Origin: Dehalococcoidia bacterium
Lineage (GTDB): Bacteria > Chloroflexota > Dehalococcoidia > Lucifugimonadales > Lucifugimonadaceae
Length of the DNA stretch: 64,000 bases
Direction: 5' to 3'
NCBI GenBank assembly: GCA_028285005.1
Contig: JANQQP010000032.1
Span: 1 to 64,000, forward strand
The notes under the pieces were generated by a model. The model saw only the letters and a list, made by a program, of their open reading frames with translations. It was not told the DNA's origin and did no database searches. A program made the translations under genes and the position numbers. Positions 35,121 through 44,105 of this stretch are shown piece after piece. Each line of letters begins with the position of its first letter. Position 1 is the first letter of the stretch.

Positions 35121-35882
35121 GTGCAACCGAACCGGATGAAAAACCTGATCGCGTCCGGGAAACCGGCGTTCGGAGTGTCTGTGCAGTTCGCGTCCGCCGA
35201 CATTGTCGAGATGATCGGTGAGCTGGGATTCGACTGGGTGATGCTAGACGCCGAACACGGCTCGATCACTCCGGACAACATCGGGCCGATGGTCATGGCG
35301 GCAGAGCTTCACGGGATCACGCCAGTTGTTCGGCCGGAAAAGAACGACCCGGCGGTGATTAACAAATACCTCGATCGCGGCGTAATGGGCATGCAGGTTC
35401 CGCACGTGAACACTGCGGAAGAGGCAGCAGCAGTGGTCGAAGCCTGCAGATTTCACCCCGACGGGAAACGCGGTCTTGGCGGCGGCAGGATGGCCGATTT
35501 CGGTTTCGGTGTTTCGACCTCTGAATACGTGAAGCAGGCGAACGAGAACATGCTGGTGTGCGTGCAGATAGAGGATGTGGAGGCGATCGAGAACCTTGAT
35601 GAGATCCTCGCTGTGGAGGGCGTCGACGTGTTCTTCATCGGCCCGACCGACCTCGCGCAGTCGCTGGGGTATCCGGGACAGAACGGTCACCCTGAAGTTC
35701 AGAAAGTGATCCAGGAGACGTTTGCGCGCATCCATGCTGCGGGCAAGGCATCAGGAACGCCCGGCGCCGCTGAACAGGCGAAGAAAAACGCAGAGTCAGG
35801 AGTTCTTTACCACTACACGCACATCCCCACTTTCATGAGCAGCTACGGTCGTCTCTTCATGGAAACTGTTGGGAGAGGTTGA
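35121..35882 (+). CDS. HpcH/HpaI-family class II aldolase
   Basis: 253 residues from a GTG. Family landmarks: ADIVEMIGELGFDWVMLDAEHGSITPDNI (about 26-54), KYLDRGVMGMQVPHVNTAEEA, the metal-binding Glu/Asp in VCVQIEDVEAIENLDEI and VDVFFIGPTDLAQSLG. Such enzymes cleave 2-keto-3-deoxy sugar acids or 2,4-dihydroxyhept-2-enedioate to pyruvate and an aldehyde. With the mannonate dehydratase and other sugar-acid genes in this window, a 2-keto-3-deoxyaldonate is a sensible guess. Confidence 0.87.
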   Translation: MQPNRMKNLIASGKPAFGVSVQFASADIVEMIGELGFDWVMLDAEHGSITPDNIGPMVMAAELHGITPVVRPEKNDPAVINKYLDRGVMGMQVPHVNTAEEAAAVVEACRFHPDGKRGLGGGRMADFGFGVSTSEYVKQANENMLVCVQIEDVEAIENLDEILAVEGVDVFFIGPTDLAQSLGYPGQNGHPEVQKVIQETFARIHAAGKASGTPGAAEQAKKNAESGVLYHYTHIPTFMSSYGRLFMETVGRG

Positions 35883-35886
35883 TGAG

Positions 35887-36684
35887 TTGACCGGGCCAGA
35901 GCCGCAAATGAACTATGCGGAGTGGGCTAAGTGGTATGACCTCTTCTATTCGACCGCAGGTCGTGAGGAGGTCGACTTCTATGTCGACGAAGCGGTGGGG
36001 TCCGGCGGCCCTGTGCTGGAGATCGGCGTCGGCACGGGGCGTGTGGCAATTCCAACGGCCAGCCGAGGTCTTGAAGTGTTTGGAGTAGATGCCAGTCCAG
36101 AAATGCTGGCCGTCGCTGAGGCGAAGGCAGCGAAGCGGTCACCACTGACCGGCAGTTTGACGTTGACGCAGGCCGACATGCGATCGCTCGACCTGCAGCG
36201 CAAGGACTTCAGCCTCGTAACTATTCCCTCACGCACACTGCTGCTGTCGACCATCTATGAGGACCAGCTTGCGACGCTCTGCTCTGCCGCCAGGCACCTG
36301 CGTCCGGGCGGGAAGCTAGTGTTCAACGTCTTCAACCCGACTCCGGACCTGATCTTCGACGAGTCAGCTGAGCCTGTCGAGATCGGCGAGGCCACGGACA
36401 ATGGCTCAGGAAGGCGCTACCGGCTCAGCGGGATTAATCGGTTCGATACGGAATCGCAGATCAATAACGCGGTGCAGGTCGTAGAAGAGATCGGCGATGA
36501 TGGGACACGAAAAGAGATAGCGCACCTTCCGGTCGTGCTTCGATACCTGCATCCGCATGAAGTCTTCGCGATGCTGGAAGAGACGAACCTCGAGGTTGAG
36601 AGCATGTTCGGCGGCTTCGATCGCGAGCCGTTCCGAGAGGACAGCCCGGAGATTATCTTCGTCGCCGTACGACCAGAGACGTGA
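35887..36684 (+). CDS. SAM-dependent methyltransferase
   Basis: 265 residues from the TTG at 35887, chosen because GGGAGAGGT lies about 7 nt upstream and it avoids overlap with the aldolase; a TTG at 35869 or ATG at 35908 are alternatives. Motif I VLEIGVGTGRVAIP (about 44-57), GVDASPEMLAVA and the VTIPSRTLLL segment place it among class I methyltransferases with a Methyltransf_25 core. The acceptor substrate is unknown. Probably co-transcribed with the aldolase gene 4 bp upstream. Confidence 0.86.
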   Translation: MTGPEPQMNYAEWAKWYDLFYSTAGREEVDFYVDEAVGSGGPVLEIGVGTGRVAIPTASRGLEVFGVDASPEMLAVAEAKAAKRSPLTGSLTLTQADMRSLDLQRKDFSLVTIPSRTLLLSTIYEDQLATLCSAARHLRPGGKLVFNVFNPTPDLIFDESAEPVEIGEATDNGSGRRYRLSGINRFDTESQINNAVQVVEEIGDDGTRKEIAHLPVVLRYLHPHEVFAMLEETNLEVESMFGGFDREPFREDSPEIIFVAVRPET

Positions 36685-36739
36685 TCCCTTGCGCGCTTAG
36701 CAAAATTAGCAGGGACGAGTCCGGAGTTAGAATCGACCG

Positions 36740-37426
36740 ATGCGACAACTGGTTGAACTCATCCCGCTTACCATCTCCGGTGCGATCACCGGACTCCGCC
36801 TGTCGCTAACACGTCACAACCGAAGAATCACACTCGCGGTGCTGGCCGGCGGCTTGACTATCGCAGTTGCGAACTGGATTGCGATGTACCAGGCGGACGG
36901 CGAGTCCTTCATGGGTCTTGGGCCGGGCGGCACGGCAGGCACAATTCTCGCACCCATCTATGGAGGCGTCGTAACGGGAGCGATCGCGGGCTTCAGTCGT
37001 CGACCTCTCCATGCAGATGCGAAGGCCGGCACGTTTGCCGCGTTCCTCGGCACGGCGATGCTGCTCATTTGGACAGGCATTGCGCGGGCTAACGGTGATC
37101 TGCCGGACGGCGGTGCCGGATTTGAAAAGTTCGGCCCGTTCAGCGGGACAATGTTCGTGCTGATCGTGGGCTCGGCCAACATGTTCCTCACTTTCCCCTC
37201 GGCGTTCATCGTGATGTTTGTCAGCCGTTCGTTCCTGCGAGACAACAAGCACCGGTATGGCTGGGTGAGTGACGACGAAGAAAATCCGGGGCTCGTCTAC
37301 GTCACGCCTGGCCCTCGTGATCAGGCAGACCTTTCTCGAGCCAGCACCGCATACTCCAGGTTCAACCAGAGCCAGCCCCGGTTCAGCAAGATCCCGCGCC
37401 GTTTTCTCGACGCCAAACCGGAGTAG
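36740..37426 (+). CDS. Membrane protein of unknown function
   Basis: 228 residues with four likely transmembrane stretches (about 28-46, 60-85, 98-116 and 137-162), short loops, and a polar C-terminal tail of about 55 residues rich in Ser, Arg and Pro. No family recognised. The glycine pattern MGLGPGGTAGTILAPIYGGVVTGAIAG near the second helix is notable. It is followed closely by the first Ldh2-family gene. Confidence 0.65.
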   Translation: MRQLVELIPLTISGAITGLRLSLTRHNRRITLAVLAGGLTIAVANWIAMYQADGESFMGLGPGGTAGTILAPIYGGVVTGAIAGFSRRPLHADAKAGTFAAFLGTAMLLIWTGIARANGDLPDGGAGFEKFGPFSGTMFVLIVGSANMFLTFPSAFIVMFVSRSFLRDNKHRYGWVSDDEENPGLVYVTPGPRDQADLSRASTAYSRFNQSQPRFSKIPRRFLDAKPE

Positions 37427-37505
37427 AATCCGCTCCGCGCCTGCGACCTGGCTCAAGTCTGTCTGCGCAGCGCGCCTTCATTCCGCGTGCAGCTAAGGGG
37501 CGATG

Positions 37506-38582
37506 ATGCTAGAGCACTTTCACGTACCTGAAGAGGACGAGGTCAGAGTGATGTCGGCTGACCTGCGCCGCAGCGTCGACTCGGTCTTCCGCAAGCTTGG
37601 CCTCAACGACTCGGACGCCGCGCTGGCAACGGATGCGCTGGTCTCAGCGGACGATCGCGGCACCGACACTCATGGTGTTTCAAACATGCTGCGCCGTTAT
37701 GTTGAGCAGTTTGGCGCAGGATTCATCAAGCCAGACCCGGATTGGAAGATCGTCCGGGAGTCGCCGACCACCGCCAATATCGACTGTGACGCCGGCCTCG
37801 GGCTGGTTGTGGTGCCGAAAGCGATGGAGCTGGCTATCGAGAAGGCGGAGAAGAACGGCATCGGCGCGATCACGATGGGCAATGGACGGCACGCGGGGAT
37901 GATGGCATACCACGCCATGATGGCACTGCCGCACGACATGATCGGATACGCGATCACCGCCGGTGGGCAGAACATGGTCCCAACGTACGGCGCCGAGCCT
38001 CGGATGGCGGCGAATCCTCATGCATGGGCGGTCCCGGCAGGCGAGATGCCGCCGTTCGTTTTGGACATCTCGTCTTCTGCGATCGCAGGCAACAAGGTGG
38101 CGCTTTTGCGGCGCATGAACAAGCCGACGATTCCCGGATTGCTGGCTGCGGCCGACGGCTCACCAATCATGTCTGAAGAGTCCCTGCCTGAGCACACCTG
38201 GATGCTGCCGACCGGCGCGACGCGGGAGATGGGATCGCACAAAGGCTACGGACTCAGCGTGGTTGCACAGGTGTTTGGCGGGATTCTGTCGACGGGAGCG
38301 TTCGGCGACTACAGCATGGGCCACATGTCGCACTTCGTGGCGGCGTACAAGATCGATGCGTTCACTGATGTGGCACGGTTCAAGTCGTCGATGGATGACT
38401 TCATGAAGTATCTGACTGACACGCCGCCGGCACCGGGCCACGACCGCGTCTATTACGCCGGGTTGATCGAGCATGAGGAGGCGATCGACCGCGCAGAGAG
38501 AGGTATCCCGCTGCATGAAGAAGTGATCGAGTGGTTCGATTCGATCAGCGCAGAGCTGGGAACTGAGCCGTTGGTTCGGTGA
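37506..38582 (+). CDS. Ldh2-family malate/lactate-type dehydrogenase, copy 1
   Basis: 358 residues from the ATG at 37506, which matches the start of its paralogue; another ATG directly precedes it. AAGGGG lies just upstream. Family landmarks: RGTDTHGVSNMLRRYVE, GNGRHAGMMAYHAMMAL (catalytic His), MPPFVLDISSSAIAGNK and GATREMGSHKGYGLSV. Members of this NAD(P)-dependent family oxidise malate, L-sulfolactate, ureidoglycolate or 2,3-diketogulonate; the substrate here is unknown. It forms a tandem pair with the next gene. Confidence 0.9.
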   Translation: MLEHFHVPEEDEVRVMSADLRRSVDSVFRKLGLNDSDAALATDALVSADDRGTDTHGVSNMLRRYVEQFGAGFIKPDPDWKIVRESPTTANIDCDAGLGLVVVPKAMELAIEKAEKNGIGAITMGNGRHAGMMAYHAMMALPHDMIGYAITAGGQNMVPTYGAEPRMAANPHAWAVPAGEMPPFVLDISSSAIAGNKVALLRRMNKPTIPGLLAAADGSPIMSEESLPEHTWMLPTGATREMGSHKGYGLSVVAQVFGGILSTGAFGDYSMGHMSHFVAAYKIDAFTDVARFKSSMDDFMKYLTDTPPAPGHDRVYYAGLIEHEEAIDRAERGIPLHEEVIEWFDSISAELGTEPLVR

Positions 38583-38640
38583 TCTTTCAGACACGGCAAT
38601 CGGGAAATTCTGAATCACGTTCAGAATAACGAATAGTAGA

Positions 38641-38680
38641 CCCTCACCCCAGCCCTCTCCCGCGAGCGGGAGAGGGAGAA
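38641..38680. repeat. Dispersed hairpin repeat, short copy
   Basis: An 11-bp perfect hairpin CCCTCTCCCGC (38653-38663) / GCGGGAGAGGG (38666-38676) in the phrase CCCTCACCCCAGCCCTCTCC. It belongs to the same CTCCC/GGGAG family as the copies at 1-144 and 53.8-53.97 kb. It lies between the two Ldh2 genes and may act as a terminator-like barrier between them. Confidence 0.65.
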
Positions 38681-38703
38681 GACGACCGGGCTAGAGACTA
38701 ACA

Positions 38704-39783
38704 ATGCTTGACCACTTTCATGTGCCTGAACAGGACCGTGTGATGGTGATGCCGCAAGATCTGCGGCGGACCACCAAAGAGATATTCCTGAAGATGGGGA
38801 TGCCGGACGAGCACGCTCACCTGGCGATGGATGCGCTGGTGGTTGCCGACGAGCGGGGCTGCGAGACTCACGGCGTTTCCAACATGCTGCGCAACTACGT
38901 GCGGACCTTCGGCGAAGGCGGCATGAACCCGACGCCAGACCTGAAGATCGTCAGGGAGTCGCCGGCAACCGCAACCATGGACGCCGATGGAGCGCACGGG
39001 CTTGTCTCATGTCCGAAGGCGATGGAGATCGCTATCGAGAAGGCGAAGAAGGTCGGCATCGGCGCGGTCACCATCTACAACAGCCGTCATCCCGGCATGA
39101 TGGCTTACCACTCGATGCTGGCGCTCGAGCACGACATGATTGGCTACGCAATCACCGGCGGCGGCGCAGTCACGGTTCCGACCTATGGCGCTGTGCCAAG
39201 AGTCGGCGCGGTCCCGCATTCCTGGGCCGTGCCGACTAAGAGCATGCCGCCGTTCGTGCTGGACATATCGTCGTCCGCAGTCGCAGCGAACAAGATCGTG
39301 CTGCTCCGGCGAATTGGCGCGCAGACACTGCCGGGCCTCCTGGCCGAGGACGACGGCACGCCGATCATGTCTGAGAAAGAGGTGCCGGAAGTCACGCGAC
39401 TGCTCCCCTTCGGCGCAACACGTGAGATGGGCTCGCACAAGGGCTACGGCATGGCGGTCATAGGCCAGATCTTCGCAGGGATCCTGTCGGCAGGGGTGTT
39501 TGGTGTGACGAACCCACCGGGCAACGGCACGCAGTTCGTCGCTGCATATTCGATAGACGCATTTACGGATGTCGACCGCTTCAAGCAGTCGATGGACGAC
39601 TTCCTCACCTTCCTGACGGAGACGCCGCCCGCGCCGGGGCACGACCGCGTGCTCTACGCTGGCCTGCCGGAGCATGAAGAGGTAGAGAAGCGGACGCGTG
39701 ACGGCATTCCGCTGCATCGCGAGGTCGTGGAGTGGTTCGACACCTGCACAACTGAGCTTGGACTCGAGCCGCTGGCTCGCTAA
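38704..39783 (+). CDS. Ldh2-family malate/lactate-type dehydrogenase, copy 2
   Basis: 359 residues. The same landmarks as copy 1 are present (RGCETHGVSNMLRNYVR, NSRHPGMMAYHSMLAL, MPPFVLDISSSAVAANK, GATREMGSHKGYGMAV), with well over half of residues identical by eye. Differences cluster around the substrate region TGGGAVTVPTYGAVPRVG and the loop GVFGVTNPPGNGTQF, suggesting a different substrate. No clear Shine-Dalgarno is seen; the hairpin repeat lies directly upstream. Followed by an epimerase gene 18 bp away, likely in the same transcript. Confidence 0.9.
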   Translation: MLDHFHVPEQDRVMVMPQDLRRTTKEIFLKMGMPDEHAHLAMDALVVADERGCETHGVSNMLRNYVRTFGEGGMNPTPDLKIVRESPATATMDADGAHGLVSCPKAMEIAIEKAKKVGIGAVTIYNSRHPGMMAYHSMLALEHDMIGYAITGGGAVTVPTYGAVPRVGAVPHSWAVPTKSMPPFVLDISSSAVAANKIVLLRRIGAQTLPGLLAEDDGTPIMSEKEVPEVTRLLPFGATREMGSHKGYGMAVIGQIFAGILSAGVFGVTNPPGNGTQFVAAYSIDAFTDVDRFKQSMDDFLTFLTETPPAPGHDRVLYAGLPEHEEVEKRTRDGIPLHREVVEWFDTCTTELGLEPLAR

Positions 39784-39801
39784 TCAGACACGGAGAGATA
39801 G

Positions 39802-40722
39802 ATGAAAGTCCTCGTAACCGGCGGCTCTGGCCGCGCTGGTGAATACATCATGGCCGAGCTTGCAGCGCACGGTCACACTTGCATCAACGGCGATGTGGCT
39901 CCGCCTCCGCAGAACGCCCATGATTCGGGAGCGCTGTTCCAGAGGGTCGACTTCACCGACTACGGGCAGACCGTTTCGGTGATGCAGGGTGTCGACGCGG
40001 TTGTGCACATGGCTGCGATTCCGGCCCCGAACCAGGATGCTGAGCACACCGTCTTCAGAGTCAACATGCTGTCGAACTGGAACGTGCTGGAGGCGGCGGA
40101 GCTGTACGGGATCAAGAAGATCGTGATGGCGTCTTCTATCAACGCAGTCGGCGCAGGCTGGGGCGCTGACCTGTTCGTTCCCGAGTATTTCCCCGTAGAC
40201 GAGGCGCACCCGCCGCGAGTGCAGGACGCCTATTCGCAGTCGAAGTGGCTTGGCGAGCAGATGGCCGACGCGTTCGTGCGCCGCAGGCCCGATATCCAGA
40301 TCGCATCGATGCGCTTTCACGCTCTGTGGAACCCGGCGACTGCACGTCACCACATGGAGAACGGCAACAAGACCGAGACCTCGGGCCGCAACGCTATGGG
40401 CTTCTGGGCATGGGTTGGCCGGCACGACGCAGCGAGGGCGTGCAGGCTGGCGTTGGAGAAGGAGTTCGGTGGGCACGAGGCGTTCTTCATCAACGCGAAG
40501 GACACGGTGCTTGAGATCCCGACTGAAGAAGCGATCAAGCGGGAGTACGGTGACGTGGTGTTCCGCAGGGAGTTGCCGGACTTCACAAGCCCGCTCGACA
40601 TTTCGAAGGGCAAGCGACTGCTGGACTGGGAGCCTGTGGAGTCGTGGCGAGAGGGAACGGTGCGCGAACCTGAAGGCGCTTCTCATGACAGGCCGGAGTA
40701 CCAGGCTCCGTGGACCCGCTGA
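39802..40722 (+). CDS. NAD-dependent epimerase/dehydratase
   Basis: 306 residues. Rossmann loop TGGSGRAG (residues 6-13), VVHMAAIPAP, SSINAVGAGW and the catalytic YSQSK place it in the extended SDR family. The context, directly behind two Ldh2 dehydrogenases, suggests action on a sugar or sugar acid, for example as a uronate dehydrogenase-like enzyme. Specific substrate not readable. Confidence 0.88.
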   Translation: MKVLVTGGSGRAGEYIMAELAAHGHTCINGDVAPPPQNAHDSGALFQRVDFTDYGQTVSVMQGVDAVVHMAAIPAPNQDAEHTVFRVNMLSNWNVLEAAELYGIKKIVMASSINAVGAGWGADLFVPEYFPVDEAHPPRVQDAYSQSKWLGEQMADAFVRRRPDIQIASMRFHALWNPATARHHMENGNKTETSGRNAMGFWAWVGRHDAARACRLALEKEFGGHEAFFINAKDTVLEIPTEEAIKREYGDVVFRRELPDFTSPLDISKGKRLLDWEPVESWREGTVREPEGASHDRPEYQAPWTR

Positions 40723-40734
40723 CCTAACGGGGAG

Positions 40735-41502
40735 TTAGGTAGCCGACAGGCCGCCGTCGACCGCGATCGCCTGGCCGTTGATGTGCGAGGCGGCATCTGA
40801 GCATAGCCACGCCACAAGTTCGGCCACCTCTTCGGGTGTTCCGTATCGGCCCATCGGCAAGGCTCGCTTTCGACGCGCTGTTCGGTCTGCATCGTGCGAA
40901 TCGACTTCGTCCATCATCGCCGTCTCGATCGGCCCGGGGCAGACGGTGTTGATACGAATGCCGTCGCGCACGTAGTCGGTGACTGTGCCGCGCATCAATC
41001 CGATGACGGCGTGCTTAGCCGCGGTGTAGGCAGGATGCCTTCTCGTTCCCTTGAGGCCCGACAGTGACGAATCGTTCACGATTGCGCCGCTGCCCTGCTC
41101 GACCATCACCGCCAGTTCTGCCTTCATGCTGTTCCAGGTGCCGACGACGTTTACCTCAAGCGCCTGACCAAGCACGGAGTTGTCCGATTCGTGCAGTCGC
41201 CCGGTGTCTGGGAAGGCACCGGCGTTGTTGAATGCGCAGTCGAGCCTGCCGAACTCGCTGATGGTTGCATCGACCAGCGCCTGGACCTGCGCTGCGTCAG
41301 TGACGTCGCACTGAATGAATCTGCAGACTCCGCCGTTGGCAGAAGCGAGCCTCGCCGTCTCTTCGCCTTCCGCCTGCCTGCGCCCCGCCGCCACAACATT
41401 TGCCCCGAGTTCAGCCATCAGGATGGCAGTTGCTCGGCCGATGCCTGACGTGGCGCCAGTTATGATTGCGGTCTTGTCTTGCAGTGAGCGGGCGTCGGGC
41501 AT
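40735..41502 (-). CDS. Short-chain dehydrogenase/reductase
   Basis: 255 residues. Cofactor loop TGATSGIGRATA, FNNAGAFPD, catalytic Ser in NDSSLSG and YTAAK, and the tail INGQAIAVDGGLSAT are those of classical SDRs. An Arg after the glycine loop (AAGRRQ) suggests NADP use. It oxidises or reduces an unknown alcohol. Convergent with the epimerase gene 12 bp away; its 5' end overlaps none of the true start of the acetyltransferase gene. Confidence 0.9.
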   Translation of the reverse strand: MPDARSLQDKTAIITGATSGIGRATAILMAELGANVVAAGRRQAEGEETARLASANGGVCRFIQCDVTDAAQVQALVDATISEFGRLDCAFNNAGAFPDTGRLHESDNSVLGQALEVNVVGTWNSMKAELAVMVEQGSGAIVNDSSLSGLKGTRRHPAYTAAKHAVIGLMRGTVTDYVRDGIRINTVCPGPIETAMMDEVDSHDADRTARRKRALPMGRYGTPEEVAELVAWLCSDAASHINGQAIAVDGGLSAT

Positions 41503-41558
41503 GCGTTCGAGACTCCACGGATGTCTGTCCGGACGAAATATTCGCCAAGTGTAAACGG

Positions 41559-42785
41559 ATGAGCATAGTTCACAGACCGATAGCCTATGAGGAGTTCCCG
41601 GAGTGGCGGGTGCTCGTTCGCCGCGCGTTCAACGACCACATCCACCCGGACGATATCGCTCGCCTGAGAGATGAGAGGGCGGAGATCGACCGTCTGATCG
41701 GTGTGTTCGATGACAAGAAGCTGGTCGGAACCGGCGGCGCCGATTCACACGTCATGACCGTCCCCGGCGGTGCGGAACTGCCAACTGCGGGCGTTGCCTA
41801 CATGAGTACGGCTGCGACGCACCGCAGGCGCGGCGTGTTGACAGGAACCATGGCGAAGGTGCTGGAGCAGGCAAGGGAGCGCGAAGAGCCTCTGGCTGCG
41901 CTGTGGGCCAGTGAATCTGCGATCTACGGTCGATTCGGATTCGGGCAGGCGACTATTGCCGAGAACTGGGAGATCGACCCTTCGAAGTCGACGTTTGCTC
42001 ATATGCCGCAAGTGCCGGGCCGAGTTCGTTTCGTCGAGCACGACGAGGCGCTGAAGTTGATGCCCGGAGTGTGGGAACGGGCGAGCAAGCTGCGTGCGGG
42101 GTTCCTCGACAGGTCAGAACGCAGATGGAAGTACTTCTTCTTTGACGAAGAACGCGTTCGCGGTGACTGGAGCGGCATGTTCCACGTTGTCTATGAGGAT
42201 GCTGGCGAGCCGCAGGGTTACGCGACTTATCGCTTGAAGCAGGATGACCCGGAACTGGATGACGTCCAGGCGATGCAGGTCATCGAGTGTGTCTCCTACA
42301 CAGACGAGGCGCACGCAGCGCTCTGGAGGCTGCTGTTCGACGTTGACCTGGTGGTGAATGTCGAGGCCGAAGGACAGCCGCCTGACGACCCGATCTGGTG
42401 GATGCTGGCCGACCCGCGCAAACTGCAGCGGACACCTGCAGACGGCATCTGGGTGCGAGTGATCGATCCGGTTAAGGCGCTGTCGGGCAGGACCTACGGG
42501 ACCGAGGACCGGCTGGTGATTGAAGTGGCTGACGAGTTCTGGCCCGACTCGGCGGGTGTGTTTGAGCTCGAAGGCGGTCCGGACGGCGCAGTCTGCAAGT
42601 CATCGACCGCAACGCCTGATATCTCGGTGTCGGCGTCAGAGCTGGGCGCGACATACCTCGGTGGAGTGCGACTGCAGGAGCTTGCTCGCGCCGGGCGCGT
42701 GGCGGAGCACACAGATGGCGCAGTTACCCGGTTCGACTGGATGTTTGTCGCTGAACGAGCGCCGTGGTGCGGTCACCATTTTTAA
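41559..42785 (+). CDS. Eis-type GNAT acetyltransferase, copy 1
   Basis: 408 residues from the ATG at 41559; the upstream open frame overlaps the SDR gene and is not conserved. The tandem-GNAT Eis layout is seen: acetyl-CoA loop THRRRGVL (about 87-94), catalytic tyrosine in ASESAIYGRFGFG, a second degenerate GNAT core and an SCP2-like domain (from about 290). It ends in a C-terminal Phe (WCGHHF) whose carboxylate is catalytic in Mycobacterium Eis. Eis acetylates amines of aminoglycosides, peptides or proteins; the natural target here is unknown. Tandem duplicate of the next gene. Confidence 0.85.
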   Translation: MSIVHRPIAYEEFPEWRVLVRRAFNDHIHPDDIARLRDERAEIDRLIGVFDDKKLVGTGGADSHVMTVPGGAELPTAGVAYMSTAATHRRRGVLTGTMAKVLEQAREREEPLAALWASESAIYGRFGFGQATIAENWEIDPSKSTFAHMPQVPGRVRFVEHDEALKLMPGVWERASKLRAGFLDRSERRWKYFFFDEERVRGDWSGMFHVVYEDAGEPQGYATYRLKQDDPELDDVQAMQVIECVSYTDEAHAALWRLLFDVDLVVNVEAEGQPPDDPIWWMLADPRKLQRTPADGIWVRVIDPVKALSGRTYGTEDRLVIEVADEFWPDSAGVFELEGGPDGAVCKSSTATPDISVSASELGATYLGGVRLQELARAGRVAEHTDGAVTRFDWMFVAERAPWCGHHF

Positions 42786-42873
42786 CTATGTCTGTCGACT
42801 GGATCACTAACTGTCGCCAGTTAAGGTTGCAGGTCGGCACCGCGGAAATTGGGATGAACACAGGACTGAGCAG

Positions 42874-44097
42874 ATGAAGATCGAATACCGAAGCGCAACT
42901 AAAGAGGAGTGGCATCCGTTTGGCGCGGCTGTTTCGCGCGGCTTCGGGAATCACCCGCCGACCGACGACCGGGCACGCGAGCGCTGGGACCTGTTCGGCA
43001 AGACGATGAAAACCGTTGGAGCGTGGGACGGCGATCAGATCGTCGGGACCTCTGGTTCGTTCATGAGCGAGACGACAGTGCCCGGCGGAGCGAAGTTACC
43101 TGCCGCGCTGGTGACAATCGTCACGGTCGCGGCGACTCACAGACGTCGCGGGCTCCTGACGAACATGATGAGCAGGCTGCTGAAGAACGCCTATGAGCGC
43201 GGCGAGCCGATCGCAACTCTGTGGGCTTCGGAGAGCATCATCTACGGCCGATTCGGCTACGGAATGGCCGGACAGCACTACGAAACGAGGATCCGGTCTA
43301 AGAAAGCCACGCTTGTGCATCTTCCCGAGATCAAGGGCTCGGTCCACTACGCAGACATGGCTCGAGTACGTGAGGTTGGACCTGATATCTGGACAAGAAC
43401 AGCAGCGAACTGGCCGGGTATGCCTGAGCGCGATGCCGATGGCTGGCAGACTCACATGCAGTTGCCCGAAGACGAGTCGAAACCGGAGGATCGCCGGTTC
43501 TTCGCCGTTTACGAAGAGGATGGCCGGGCAGACGGCTATGTCTCTTACAAAACAACTGACCTTGGACCGAGCGAGAGCTCTGTCAGGATTGGAGACCTGA
43601 TCGCAACGACGGACGCGGCACATGCAGCGCTGTGGAACTTCATCCTGAACATCGACCTGATCGGCGAGGTGAAGTACGACACGATGTCGCTGGACGACCC
43701 GTTGTGGTGGATGCTCTCGGACCCGCGGCATCTCAAGCGAACTCCTTACGATGCGATCTGGCTGAGGCTGCTTGATGTCGAACGGGCGCTGTCGGCCCGG
43801 ACCTACGCGTCGCCGGTGGATATCGTATTTTCGGTTGAGGACGAGTTCTGTCCGTGGGCGGCGGGAAGCTACAGGCTCACCGCTGACGAATCGGGGAAAG
43901 CCGAGTGCATGCGGACGAACGACGCCGCGGACATCGTGCTGCCAGCCGCTTCACTGGCAACGTGCTATTTTGGCAGCGTGAAGTTCGCGGATCTCGCTCG
44001 TGCGGGCCGCGCCGGTGAGAACACCGACGGCGCGTTGCTTGCGGCAGACCGCGCCTTCGCAGCCGAACGAGAGCCATGGTGTCCACTGCACTACTAA
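42874..44097 (+). CDS. Eis-type GNAT acetyltransferase, copy 2
   Basis: 407 residues. Acetyl-CoA loop THRRRGLL (about 89-96), ASESIIYGRFGYG with the catalytic Tyr, SDPRHLKRTPYDAIWLRLLDVERALSARTY in the C-terminal SCP2-like domain, and a terminal WCPLHY match copy 1. The terminal residue is Tyr rather than Phe, so the catalytic carboxylate is kept but its side chain differs. Both copies are on one strand, 88 bp apart, with a small gene following 8 bp after copy 2. Confidence 0.85.
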   Translation: MKIEYRSATKEEWHPFGAAVSRGFGNHPPTDDRARERWDLFGKTMKTVGAWDGDQIVGTSGSFMSETTVPGGAKLPAALVTIVTVAATHRRRGLLTNMMSRLLKNAYERGEPIATLWASESIIYGRFGYGMAGQHYETRIRSKKATLVHLPEIKGSVHYADMARVREVGPDIWTRTAANWPGMPERDADGWQTHMQLPEDESKPEDRRFFAVYEEDGRADGYVSYKTTDLGPSESSVRIGDLIATTDAAHAALWNFILNIDLIGEVKYDTMSLDDPLWWMLSDPRHLKRTPYDAIWLRLLDVERALSARTYASPVDIVFSVEDEFCPWAAGSYRLTADESGKAECMRTNDAADIVLPAASLATCYFGSVKFADLARAGRAGENTDGALLAADRAFAAEREPWCPLHY

Positions 44098-44105
44098 CCT
44101 GACCA

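Noticed and set aside
38160-39717. Long minus-strand open frames across the two Ldh2 genes
   Set aside because: They are mirror images of the conserved plus-strand genes; no start signal and biased His/Arg/Val composition.
39784-40686. 300-codon minus-strand frame opposite the epimerase gene
   Set aside because: Antisense shadow; the plus strand has complete SDR motifs with normal codon usage.
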